Shown here in pieces: positions 25,540-33,402 of a stretch of DNA of 64,000 bases (the first letter of the stretch is position 1; each line of letters starts with the position of its first letter). Location of the stretch: the NCBI RefSeq assembly GCF_038002825.1, contig NZ_JBBODF010000001.1, positions 5,146,001 to 5,210,000 of the forward strand, given 5' to 3'. Under the pieces are notes generated by a model. The model searched no databases and was not told the origin of the DNA. It saw only the letters and a program-made list of their open reading frames with translations. Both the position numbers and the translations under genes were made by a program. This DNA is from Paenibacillus sp. FSL H8-0048 (GTDB lineage Bacteria > Bacillota > Bacilli > Paenibacillales > Paenibacillaceae).

Positions 25540-26937
25540 ATGAACAAAGGACGCGTTGTGAGCATTATGGGTCCGGTTGTCGATATTGAATTTGAACGCG
25601 GCCAGCTGCCCGAGATATTCAACGCCATCAAAATTGTTGCGAGCCTCAGCGATGGCCGCAACATGGATCTGACTCTTGAAGTTTCCAATCATCTTGGAGA
25701 TAACCTGGTGCGCTGTATTGCCATGTCCTCTACAGATGGACTGGTTCGCGGGATTGACGCTATTGACCAGGGAGCGCCGATCTCGGTTCCTGTTGGTGAA
25801 GCAACACTAGGCCGCGTATTTAACGTACTTGGTAACCCAATCGATAATGGCGCTGATGTAGTCGCAGCTAGAAACCCGATTCACCGTCTGGCTCCTACCT
25901 TTGATGAGTTGTCAACTCAGGCAGAGGTTCTGGAGACCGGAATTAAGGTTATCGACTTGCTGGCTCCTTATGCCAAGGGCGGTAAAATCGGCCTGTTCGG
26001 CGGTGCCGGCGTAGGTAAAACAGTAACCATCCAGGAATTGATCAACAACATCGCACAGGAGCACGGCGGGATCTCCGTATTTGCGGGCGTTGGCGAGCGG
26101 ACACGTGAGGGGAATGACCTCTATCACGAAATGACCGACTCCGGTGTAATCAAGAAAACGGCGATGGTCTTCGGACAAATGAATGAGCCTCCGGGCGCGC
26201 GTCTGCGCGTAGCACTGACCGGTCTGACTATGGCGGAATATTTCCGTGATGTGGAAGGCCGCGATACGCTGCTCTTTATCGATAACATCTTCCGGTTCAC
26301 CCAGGCGGGTTCCGAAGTATCGGCCCTGCTCGGCCGGATGCCATCTGCGGTAGGTTACCAGCCTACACTGGCTACAGAAATGGGTCAGCTGCAGGAGCGG
26401 ATTACGTCCACGAAGAAAGGCTCTGTTACATCCATCCAGGCGATCTACGTACCTGCGGATGACTATACTGACCCTGCACCGGCTACGGCATTTGCCCACT
26501 TGGATGCAACGACCAACCTGGAGCGTAAAATCTCCGAAAAAGGGATTTTCCCTGCGGTTGACCCGCTTGCTTCCAGCTCGCGGATGCTGGCACCGGAAAT
26601 CGTCGGCGAAGAGCACTATAACGTGGCACAGGGCGTTAAGCAGCTGCTGCAGCGTTATACCGAGCTTCAGGATATCATTGCCATCCTCGGTATGGATGAG
26701 CTGAGTGAAGAGGATAAGGTCATTGTGGCCCGCGCCCGTAAGGTTGAGCGCTTCCTGTCCCAGCCGTTCCACGTAGCAGAGCAGTTCACCGGCTTCAAAG
26801 GCAAATACGTGCCAATCAAAGAAACCGTACGCAGCTTCAAGGAAATCCTGGAAGGTAAGCATGATGATCTTCCGGAAGTAGCGTTCCTGTTCGTAGGTAC
26901 GATTGAAGAAGCCGTGGAAAAAGCGAAAACGTTGTAA
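25540..26937 (+). CDS. atpD: ATP synthase F1 subunit beta
   Basis: 465 residues. Catalytic subunit with Walker A FGGAGVGKTV, Walker B DTLLFIDNIFRFTQAG, catalytic Glu in GVGERTREGNDL, and the DELSEED loop (MDELSEEDK) near residue 390. I choose ATG 25540 (MNKGRVVSIMGPVVDIEF), nine bases after GGAGG, over ATG 25534, which is only three bases from it. Confidence 0.98.
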   Translation: MNKGRVVSIMGPVVDIEFERGQLPEIFNAIKIVASLSDGRNMDLTLEVSNHLGDNLVRCIAMSSTDGLVRGIDAIDQGAPISVPVGEATLGRVFNVLGNPIDNGADVVAARNPIHRLAPTFDELSTQAEVLETGIKVIDLLAPYAKGGKIGLFGGAGVGKTVTIQELINNIAQEHGGISVFAGVGERTREGNDLYHEMTDSGVIKKTAMVFGQMNEPPGARLRVALTGLTMAEYFRDVEGRDTLLFIDNIFRFTQAGSEVSALLGRMPSAVGYQPTLATEMGQLQERITSTKKGSVTSIQAIYVPADDYTDPAPATAFAHLDATTNLERKISEKGIFPAVDPLASSSRMLAPEIVGEEHYNVAQGVKQLLQRYTELQDIIAILGMDELSEEDKVIVARARKVERFLSQPFHVAEQFTGFKGKYVPIKETVRSFKEILEGKHDDLPEVAFLFVGTIEEAVEKAKTL

Positions 26938-27000
26938 CCCTAAGCATGCTTATGCTGGGGGATCGGGCTTTATTCTGTAAAGCTTTGAGGAGGAATGGAA

Positions 27001-27417
27001 GTGAATACCTTTTTGCTCGAAATAGTTACTCCGGAGCATCTGGTCTACTCCAAGCAAGTGAACAGTCTGACGGTACGCGGCGTGAATGGCGAACTGGGGA
27101 TTCTCCCGGGACATATTCCGCTCGTCACCCCGCTTCAGGTTGCTCCGCTTAGCGTTAAGGCAGACGGCGTTACAGTCTCCATCGCTGTGCATGGCGGTTT
27201 CGTTGAAGTGCACAAAGATAAGGTAACGGTGCTGGCTGAAAGTGCTGAGCTGCCCCGGGATATTGATGTGGAGCGCGCTGAAGCGGCTAAGGAGCGGGCT
27301 GAGCGCCGTCTTAAGCTGCAAAGCAAGCAGGATGAGATCGATCACCGCCGTGCGGAGCTGGCATTACAGCGTGCTGTAACGCGCATCAAAGTTTCGACCG
27401 GAAAAGGACAACAGTAG
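27001..27417 (+). CDS. atpC: ATP synthase F1 subunit epsilon
   Basis: About 138 residues: N-terminal beta sandwich (IVTPEHLVYSKQVNSLTVRG, GELGILPGHIPLVTPL) and a C-terminal helical pair (ERAEAAKERAERRLK) that can inhibit hydrolysis. GTG 27001 is seven bases after GAGGAGG and fits the family N-terminus better than ATG 26995. Last gene of the operon; a strong terminator follows. Confidence 0.96.
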   Translation: MNTFLLEIVTPEHLVYSKQVNSLTVRGVNGELGILPGHIPLVTPLQVAPLSVKADGVTVSIAVHGGFVEVHKDKVTVLAESAELPRDIDVERAEAAKERAERRLKLQSKQDEIDHRRAELALQRAVTRIKVSTGKGQQ

Positions 27418-27423
27418 CAGATA

Positions 27424-27456
27424 AGCGGTCAAGCCCTGGGCTTGACTGCTTTTTTT
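27424..27456 (+). terminator. Terminator of the atp operon
   Basis: AGCGGTCAAGCC / GGCTTGACTGCT, an almost perfect 12-bp stem followed by seven T. Confidence 0.95.
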
Positions 27457-27459
27457 GAA

Positions 27460-27512
27460 AGAATTTATATGTGGGGAAGCTAAAGCCCACTTTGCGGGGG
27501 GATTTTGCTTAG
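27460..27512. repeat. Dispersed element, short copy
   Basis: Begins AGAATTTATATGTGGGG and ends with AAGCCCACTTTGCGGGG...ATTTTGCTT. The same beginning and end occur at 31678-31760, where 32 or so extra bases lie between. Both copies directly follow a terminator. This copy looks like an internal-deletion form. The inner CCCAC..GCGGGG can fold as a short hairpin. Confidence 0.7.
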
Positions 27513-27659
27513 CGAATCTACCAGATTATGAACATATCGTCATCAGATCTGCATATAAAGACCCATTTGTTTAAAATTTCGTAAAAGTACTGGATTCTTT
27601 TCCCCTGCACAAGTATGATATAAGAGTCGATTTCCGAGTACCTAACACAGGGGGCTAAT

Positions 27660-27917
27660 ATGAACACACGCTTATCCGCTGAGTTGTCGGGTGCGATCGG
27701 CACCAGCAATATGATATCGATGGTTATTTCCTTGATCTGCGTTGCATTATCCTGGTGGTCACTTCAGAACCTTAAGCTGGATTTGGTCATAAGATATCCT
27801 AAGAGCCCTCAGGGCAGACTGCTGCACCTGCTCTTGGCGATTGTCCTGGGTCATTTCGTAGCCGGGTTCCTGCTTGATTATCTGGGCTGGAGCGGACTTA
27901 CCCTACGGATGTTTTAA
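27660..27917 (+). CDS. ywzB: DUF1146-family small membrane protein
   Basis: 85 residues with two membrane segments (about 15-35 and 53-78) joined by a basic stretch RYPKSPQGRLLHLLLAIVLG that matches the family. It is found between atpC and murA in many Bacillales. No function is known. ATG 27660 follows GGGGGC. The DNA from 27513 to 27659 and from 27918 to 28114 shows no other gene; TATGATATAAG near 27614 may contain its -10. Confidence 0.8.
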   Translation: MNTRLSAELSGAIGTSNMISMVISLICVALSWWSLQNLKLDLVIRYPKSPQGRLLHLLLAIVLGHFVAGFLLDYLGWSGLTLRMF

Positions 27918-28114
27918 CGGCAGCAGCTTTGGTTATATCTGTATAGGCTGATGCAGTGAAAAAAGTGTCGAATAATAAGGTTTTATTATGTCAACACTGA
28001 AGTTAAGCAAGGAATCTGCACCTAAGACGCAATGACGGAATATTCAATATCTTAACAGACGAATTTTAACCTCAAAATTAATTTCAGAAATAATGGACGC
28101 GGAGGGAAACCGAA

Positions 28115-29491
28115 ATGAGCAAATTTATCGTCCGCGGTGGCAACAGATTGACCGGGAGCGTGAAAGTTAGCGGCGCAAAAAATTCCGTACTACCGATCAT
28201 AGCCGCCTCTCTATTGGCAGAAGAAGGAGTTAGCGTCATTGTGGACGCACCTCCGTTAGACGATGTAATGACGATTAACAAGGTATTGGAATCTCTGGGT
28301 GCAGGTATTACATACCAGAACGATGTGATTGAAGTAGATGCCACTAATATTACTTCCTGTGAAGCACCATACGAATGGGTACGCAAAATGAGGGCTTCTT
28401 TTCTGGTTATGGGCCCACTCCTGTCCCGCATGGGGCATACTCGTATTTCTCTGCCTGGCGGTTGTGCCATTGGAACTAGGCCAATTGACCAGCACCTGAA
28501 GGGTTTTGAAGCGCTTGGAGCCGAGATCAGTCTGGGCCAGGGCTACATCGATGCGAAAAGTAACGGAAGACTGCGCGGAGCCAAGATCTATCTGGATGTG
28601 GCCAGCGTAGGTGCGACCGAAAATATAATGATGGCTGCCGCGCTTGCTGAAGGCACCACAGTGATTGAGAATGCGGCTAAAGAGCCGGAGATTGTTGACC
28701 TTGCCAATTATCTGAACGGGATGGGCGGCATTGTACGCGGGGCCGGTACCGGAGTAATCCGGATTGAAGGCGTTGAGCGTATGCACGGCGTAAGACATCA
28801 TGTCATTCCTGACCGGATCGAAGCTGGAACCTACATGGCAGCAGCGGCGATTACAGGCGGTGATGTATATGTTGAGGGAGCAATTGCCGACCATCTGGGT
28901 CCGGTGATTGCCAAGATGGAGGAAATGGGCGTTACGATTATCCCGGATGAGAACGGAGTCCGTGTCATCAGCGACAAGCCGCTGAAGGCTGTCGATCTCA
29001 AGACATTACCTTACCCGGGATTCCCGACAGATATGCAGTCACAGATGATGGCGCTGCTGCTCCGCTCGGAAGGAACCAGCGTAGTGACGGAGACCGTCTT
29101 CGAGAACCGGTTCATGCATGTGGATGAATTCCACAATATGAACGCGGAGATCAAGATTGAAGGCCGCTCTGCGATCGTGACGGGCAATGCCAGTCTGGTC
29201 GGCGCTAAGGTATGTGCTACGGACCTGCGTGCAGGGGCTGCGCTTATTTTGGCAGGACTTGTGGCGGAAGGCACTACAGAAGTTAGCGGAACGCATCACA
29301 TTGATCGCGGGTATGTGCACCTGGCTGAGAAGCTGTCAGGACTTGGTGCGGACATATGGCGTATTTCCATGGAAGAATCGGCTGTTCCTGCCGCGAAGGA
29401 AGAAGCGCTTAAGCCTGAACCGGCCAGAAGCGAATCCTCCAAAGCCGAAGAGATCAGACCCCGCTTCCAGATTCAGCCGTCTTGGGTATAA
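28115..29491 (+). CDS. murA: UDP-N-acetylglucosamine 1-carboxyvinyltransferase
   Basis: First committed step of peptidoglycan synthesis: transfers enolpyruvate from PEP to UDP-GlcNAc. The N-terminal SGAKNSVLPI loop is present, and the catalytic Cys117 lies in LPGGCAIGTRPIDQHLKGFE, so the enzyme should be fosfomycin-sensitive in principle. The late GFPTDMQSQMMALL and GADLRAG-type (CATDLRAGAAL) motifs are intact. 458 residues, about 25-30 more than usual, owing to an Ala/Pro/Glu-rich tail after residue 428. ATG 28115 follows GGAGGG. Confidence 0.97.
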   Translation: MSKFIVRGGNRLTGSVKVSGAKNSVLPIIAASLLAEEGVSVIVDAPPLDDVMTINKVLESLGAGITYQNDVIEVDATNITSCEAPYEWVRKMRASFLVMGPLLSRMGHTRISLPGGCAIGTRPIDQHLKGFEALGAEISLGQGYIDAKSNGRLRGAKIYLDVASVGATENIMMAAALAEGTTVIENAAKEPEIVDLANYLNGMGGIVRGAGTGVIRIEGVERMHGVRHHVIPDRIEAGTYMAAAAITGGDVYVEGAIADHLGPVIAKMEEMGVTIIPDENGVRVISDKPLKAVDLKTLPYPGFPTDMQSQMMALLLRSEGTSVVTETVFENRFMHVDEFHNMNAEIKIEGRSAIVTGNASLVGAKVCATDLRAGAALILAGLVAEGTTEVSGTHHIDRGYVHLAEKLSGLGADIWRISMEESAVPAAKEEALKPEPARSESSKAEEIRPRFQIQPSWV

Positions 29492-29512
29492 TAGTTATTC
29501 TTAAAAATATGA

Positions 29513-29544
29513 GGACCAGCCGCTTAGCGGCTGGTCCTTTTTTT
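29513..29544 (+). terminator. Terminator after murA
   Basis: GGACCAGCCGC / GCGGCTGGTCC, perfect 11-bp stem with loop TTA and seven T. Confidence 0.96.
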
Positions 29545-29666
29545 GAAATAGATCTTATACGTACCGGGGGATTCCGCAACTCTCTTTCTCTCAAAATTCC
29601 GTTCTAGCAGGTGGCGCAAATTCATATCTATAAGAATCACCGGTGCTTACGGAAGGAGCCATAGAG

Positions 29667-30833
29667 ATGAAAGAGTTAATCAAGCTGCGGCGCATCCTGA
29701 AGCGTCCGCGCAGCGCAGTGCGCGCGCGGCGGCGCGGCGCGCGCCCCCTGCGGCGACTGGCCCCCGCCGCCTGGCTGGCAGCGCCCCTGCTGGCGGCGCT
29801 GCTGCTGCCGCTGGCTGTTGTCCCGCAGCGCGGGGGACAACAGCCGCCGGCGCCCCCGGCCGTGCCGCAGGCCACGGCCGCTCCGGCGGCGCCGGCACCG
29901 GCTGCCGCAGAGGCGCCGCAGCCGGAGGTCTCCGTCTATTTGTCGCGGAGCGGACAAATCGAGACCCTGCCGCTGGAGGAATACGTCAGCGGCGTGCTGG
30001 CGGCCGAGATGCCGGCCGAATTTGAGCTCGAAGCGCTCAAAGCGCAGGCCGTAGCGGCCCGCACCTTCATTGCCCGCCGTCTGGCCGCCGGCGACCACAG
30101 CGGGGTACCCGTTCCCGAAGCGGATGTAAGCGATACGGTAAGCCATCAGGCTTACGTATCGAAGGCCGTGCTGGAACGGGATTGGGCGTCCGGCAGCAAG
30201 CGTGCCGGACTGGCGAAGATCCGCCGCGCGGCCTTAGAGACGCGCGGGACGATCATGACCTATCAGGGGCAGCCGATCACGGCTTCCTTCTTCGCTTCCA
30301 GCGGAGGGTATACTGAGAATTCCGAGGAGTACTGGAACGCTGCGGTTCCCTACCTGCGCAGTGTAGCCAGCCCGTGGGAGCTGCAGATCACTCCGAACCT
30401 GGCGGTAAGCTACACCTTCAGCAATTCTGAGCTGAGAAGCAAGCTGGGCCTTGGAACCAAGGACCTTCCGGTGTCAGCCGGTCTGGGAGCTTCGGGCAAG
30501 GCAACGCCAGTCTCCGCTCAATCCTCTGCCAGCTTGCCGGCGGAGGTACTGTCGCTTACCGCCGGCCACCGGATCAAACAGATCTCTATCGGAGGGAAGG
30601 TGTTTACCGGGCGGGAAGTGAGAGAGAAGCTGGGGCTGCGTTCGAGCCAGTTCACCTGGAAGCGCCAAGCGGGGAAGGTACAGATCACCACGTATGGTAA
30701 CGGCCACGGTGTCGGCATGAGCCAGTGGGGTGCGAACGGAATGGCGAAGCAGGGGAAGACGGCCACACAGATTCTCAAACACTACTACAGCGGGGTCTCT
30801 TTTACCGGAATCTCAACTCTCCTGAAAAAATAA
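29667..30833 (+). CDS. spoIID: Stage II sporulation protein D
   Basis: Lytic transglycosylase of the engulfment complex (with SpoIIM and SpoIIP), acting outside the mother-cell membrane. 388 residues from ATG 29667, eight bases after GGAAGGAG. A strikingly basic N-terminus (RPRSAVRARRRGARPLRR) precedes a membrane segment near 30-55, then a Pro/Ala-rich linker to about 95. The SpoIID domain follows: LEEYVSGVLAAEMPAEFE with the catalytic-type Glu, LKAQAVAARTF, FFASSGGYTENSEEYW, and GNGHGVGMSQWGANGMA. In Bacillus it is sigma-E-controlled; I could not find a convincing sigma-E promoter here. Confidence 0.95.
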   Translation: MKELIKLRRILKRPRSAVRARRRGARPLRRLAPAAWLAAPLLAALLLPLAVVPQRGGQQPPAPPAVPQATAAPAAPAPAAAEAPQPEVSVYLSRSGQIETLPLEEYVSGVLAAEMPAEFELEALKAQAVAARTFIARRLAAGDHSGVPVPEADVSDTVSHQAYVSKAVLERDWASGSKRAGLAKIRRAALETRGTIMTYQGQPITASFFASSGGYTENSEEYWNAAVPYLRSVASPWELQITPNLAVSYTFSNSELRSKLGLGTKDLPVSAGLGASGKATPVSAQSSASLPAEVLSLTAGHRIKQISIGGKVFTGREVREKLGLRSSQFTWKRQAGKVQITTYGNGHGVGMSQWGANGMAKQGKTATQILKHYYSGVSFTGISTLLKK

Positions 30834-30845
30834 TCTGCAAGATAC

Positions 30846-30873
30846 GTATAAAAGCGAAGCGCCCGGTAACACT
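30846..30873 (+). promoter_or_regulatory. Sigma-F-type promoter of the spoIIQ-like gene
   Basis: GTATA at 30846-30850 matches GYATA, and GGTAACACT at 30865-30873 matches GGNNANAHT at every position, with a 14-bp spacer. The start codon is 22 bases downstream of the -10. spoIIQ is a forespore sigma-F gene in Bacillus subtilis. Confidence 0.75.
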
Positions 30874-30894
30874 GGTTACTGAGGTGATAACCAT

Positions 30895-31632
30895 ATGAAT
30901 GAACAAGACAAAATCAAATCAACCCATGATGAATCTCTCAAAAACAATCAGGGAGATTCAGGCGCCAAGCCTTCTTCATGGAGCAGACTGTTATCCAAAC
31001 GCTGGGTATTCCCGGCAGTCTACACGGCGGCAGCGGCACTTATACTAACCTTGGTGTGGGTCTATCAGGATGCCGGCCAGAAGCCGCTGAATCCTGATAA
31101 CGCCGCGGTAGTATCCCAAGGTGAGGCCGGCAGCAAAACCGGAGCCGCAAACGGTGATCCCGAAGCCCTGGAAGTTGTCGCATCAGCCGAAAGCCTGGCC
31201 TGGCCGGTAGCCAGCCCGAGTGAAGTGGAAGTGGTCAAACCGTACTATGATGAGAACGGCACGGAAGAGAATCACATTGCGGCGATGGTGCAGTACAATA
31301 ATACCTTTGTCACCAATACCGGAATTGATATTGCCCGTGAGGATAACAAGACGTTTGATGTGAAGGCGGCGCTCAGCGGTGAAGTTACCAGAGTGGAAGA
31401 TGTTGCTGTACTGGGGAAGGTCATTGAGATTACCTCACCCGGCGATTTGAAGACGGTCTATCAGAGTCTGGGTGAAACCAAAGTGAAGCAGGGCGACGAA
31501 GTGAAGCAAGGCGATACGCTGGCGACAGCGGGACGCAATGAGATGGAAAAGGGTCTTGGCAACCATGTGCACTTTGAGGTGCATGAGGACGGTAAGATTG
31601 TGAATCCTTCGGATCTGCTTCCACAGCGCTAA
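30895..31632 (+). CDS. spoIIQ: SpoIIQ-like M23-family (LytM-fold) sporulation protein
   Basis: 245 residues: a short cytoplasmic N-terminus, one membrane helix (about 40-58, FPAVYTAAAALILTLVWVY), a linker, and a LytM domain from about 110 on. In active M23 enzymes zinc is held by HxxxD and HxH. Here the HxH motif is kept (GNHVHFEV), but the first His is replaced (NTGIDIA with Asn at the ligand position), as in Bacillus SpoIIQ, which also lacks this ligand. It should therefore act as a structural partner of SpoIIIAH and in engulfment, not as a peptidase. The sigma-F-type promoter and the place after spoIID agree with this. Confidence 0.85.
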   Translation: MNEQDKIKSTHDESLKNNQGDSGAKPSSWSRLLSKRWVFPAVYTAAAALILTLVWVYQDAGQKPLNPDNAAVVSQGEAGSKTGAANGDPEALEVVASAESLAWPVASPSEVEVVKPYYDENGTEENHIAAMVQYNNTFVTNTGIDIAREDNKTFDVKAALSGEVTRVEDVAVLGKVIEITSPGDLKTVYQSLGETKVKQGDEVKQGDTLATAGRNEMEKGLGNHVHFEVHEDGKIVNPSDLLPQR

Positions 31633-31643
31633 GCCGAATGAAT

Positions 31644-31673
31644 AACAGGGGGCGGAAGCCTCCTGTTTTTTTT
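31644..31673 (+). terminator. Terminator after spoIIQ-like gene
   Basis: AACAGG...GGC pairs with GCC...CCTGTT, followed by a run of about seven more T. Confidence 0.75.
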
Positions 31674-31677
31674 AAAG

Positions 31678-31760
31678 AGAATTTATATGTTTTGGGGTCC
31701 CCGCAAAGTACCTGAGTTATCATCTACGCTGAAGCCCCACTTTGTGGGGTTATTTTGCTT
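31678..31760. repeat. Dispersed element, long copy
   Basis: Starts AGAATTTATATGT, continues with GGGGTCCCCGCAAAG, and ends GAAGCCCCACTTTGTGGGG...ATTTTGCTT. The first and last parts match the element at 27460-27512. AGCCCCAC/GTGGGGT makes a hairpin with a TTT loop, followed by a T-rich stretch, so the right end could act as a terminator or an RNA fold. No gene is present between 31761 and the promoter at 31879. Confidence 0.7.
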
Positions 31761-31878
31761 CTCCCCGAAATGGACAGTCCGGCAGGTTCTATTCTGGAAA
31801 TGGGCAGTGAAATGCAGTGAATTGGGTTGTCCGACAAATAAAATGAGCCTTCCTAAGCTTGTCATGTCCTGAAAGCGC

Positions 31879-31906
31879 GAATATATAGGCCCGCCCCTCA
31901 TATAAT
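31879..31906 (+). promoter_or_regulatory. Sigma-E-type promoter of spoIIID
   Basis: GAATATA (six of seven against KMATATT) at 31879-31885, 13-bp spacer, CATATAAT (seven of eight against CATACAHT) at 31899-31906. The start codon is 34 bases downstream. spoIIID is sigma-E-dependent in Bacillus. Confidence 0.65.
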
Positions 31907-31939
31907 GTACCAAACTATTCACAGTTGGGAGGCGGGAGC

Positions 31940-32227
31940 GTGCACGATTACATCAAGGAACGTACCATTAAAATCGGACGCTGCATCGTGGAAACCAGGC
32001 ACACGGTCCGGACCATAGCCAAGGAATTTGGCGTTTCAAAAAGCACGGTGCACAAAGATTTAACCGAACGGCTGCCGGAAATCAATCCGGATCTGGCTGA
32101 TCAGGTGAAGCACATTCTCGAATATCACAAGTCCATCCGTCATCTTCGGGGGGGAGAAGCCACAAAAATTAAATATAAGAAAACCACAGGGAAGAAGCGC
32201 GAGGTTGCCGTAGCCTCAAAGCCATAA
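31940..32227 (+). CDS. spoIIID: Sporulation transcriptional regulator SpoIIID
   Basis: 95 residues. Mother-cell DNA-binding protein that switches part of the sigma-E regulon. The sequence from HDYIKERTIKIGRCIVETR through the helix-turn-helix VRTIAKEFGVSKSTVHKDL to KSIRHLRGGEATKIKYKK is nearly identical to the Bacillus protein, with a slightly longer basic tail. Start GTG 31940, seven bases after GGGAGG. mbl follows, as in Bacillus. Confidence 0.98.
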   Translation: MHDYIKERTIKIGRCIVETRHTVRTIAKEFGVSKSTVHKDLTERLPEINPDLADQVKHILEYHKSIRHLRGGEATKIKYKKTTGKKREVAVASKP

Positions 32228-32302
32228 GATTTTCGGATTTTCACGCGATAATTCAGGTTTGGTCCATTGTACTCACCCCCTAAAGTATGGTATTTTTAAA
32301 TT

Positions 32303-32311
32303 TGGTACAAT
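32303..32311 (+). promoter_or_regulatory. Possible extended -10 of mbl
   Basis: TGGTACAAT (TGN plus TACAAT) 44 bp before the mbl start. The -35 region is poor. Confidence 0.35.
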
Positions 32312-32354
32312 CTTCTTTTCTCATTTAAAATAACACTTTGGGGGCTCTTTCATT

Positions 32355-33353
32355 ATGCTTAGCAAGGATATCGGAATCGATCTCGGCACAGCCAACGTGC
32401 TCATTCATGTCAAGGGAAGGGGAGTCGTTCTGGATGAACCTTCCGTGGTCACACTTGAAAGTGATACGAAGCGGGTCCTTGCGGTTGGTGAACAGGCACG
32501 CCGGATGGTCGGGCGGACACCTGGAAATATAACGACGATTCGTCCGCTCCGTGACGGTGTAATCGCCGACTTTGCCATTACGGAAATGATGCTCAAATAC
32601 TTTATTGACAGCGTTGGCGGCCGGACCTGGTATTCGCGGCCCCGTATTTTGATTTGTGCTCCCACCAATATTACATCTGTGGAAACGAAGTCCATCCGTG
32701 AGGCGGCAGAGCGCAGCGGGGCCAAAGAGGTTTTCATGGAGGAAGAGCCCAAAGCTGCAGCCATAGGCGCAGGAATGGACATTTATCAGCCTAGCGGAAA
32801 TATGGTCGTCGATATTGGCGGCGGAACGACGGATGTAGCCGTATTGTCCATGGGCGACGTCGTTACCGCCTCTTCCATTAAGATTGCGGGGGACAAGTTC
32901 GACGATGCCATTTTAAAATATATCAAACAGAAATATAAGCTCCTGATCGGTGAACGTACAGCGGAGGATATCAAAGTGACCATCGGCTCGGTACGTCCGG
33001 GCGGCATGAAGTCAGAGATGGATATCCGCGGGCGTGATATGGTGAGCGGACTTCCCCAGACCCTTACTATTTCATCCGGTGAGGTGAAGGAAGCGCTGTG
33101 GGACCCGGTTTCTTCGATTGTGGCTGCGGCCAAGTCGGTGCTGGAGCGTACACCGCCAGAGCTGTCGGCAGATATTATTGACCGTGGAGTTGTGCTGACC
33201 GGCGGAGGCGCCCTGCTTAACGGACTGGACGAGCTGCTCTCTGAACAGCTGCATGTTCCGGTGTGGGTGGCTGAAGATCCGATGCACTGCGTAGTCAAGG
33301 GCACGGGAATTATGCTGGACCATTTGGACAAGGTGGTTAAGAAAAAGTTCTAG
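32355..33353 (+). CDS. mbl: MreB-family rod-shape protein Mbl
   Basis: 332-residue bacterial actin homologue that organises lateral wall synthesis. ATP-binding phosphate loops are GIDLGTANVLIHV near the start and MVVDIGGGTTDVAVLS near residue 155; the adenosine motif is VVLTGGGALLNGLDELL. EEEPKAAAIGAG is the hinge-region motif of the MreB family. Its position after spoIIID and before flhO-flhP supports Mbl rather than MreB. ATG 32355; only a weak RBS (TTGGGGG). Confidence 0.95.
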   Translation: MLSKDIGIDLGTANVLIHVKGRGVVLDEPSVVTLESDTKRVLAVGEQARRMVGRTPGNITTIRPLRDGVIADFAITEMMLKYFIDSVGGRTWYSRPRILICAPTNITSVETKSIREAAERSGAKEVFMEEEPKAAAIGAGMDIYQPSGNMVVDIGGGTTDVAVLSMGDVVTASSIKIAGDKFDDAILKYIKQKYKLLIGERTAEDIKVTIGSVRPGGMKSEMDIRGRDMVSGLPQTLTISSGEVKEALWDPVSSIVAAAKSVLERTPPELSADIIDRGVVLTGGGALLNGLDELLSEQLHVPVWVAEDPMHCVVKGTGIMLDHLDKVVKKKF

Positions 33354-33402
33354 CCTGCCGATAATAAGGGAGAACAGCAGATTCCAGGAAGGGACTGACC
33401 TC

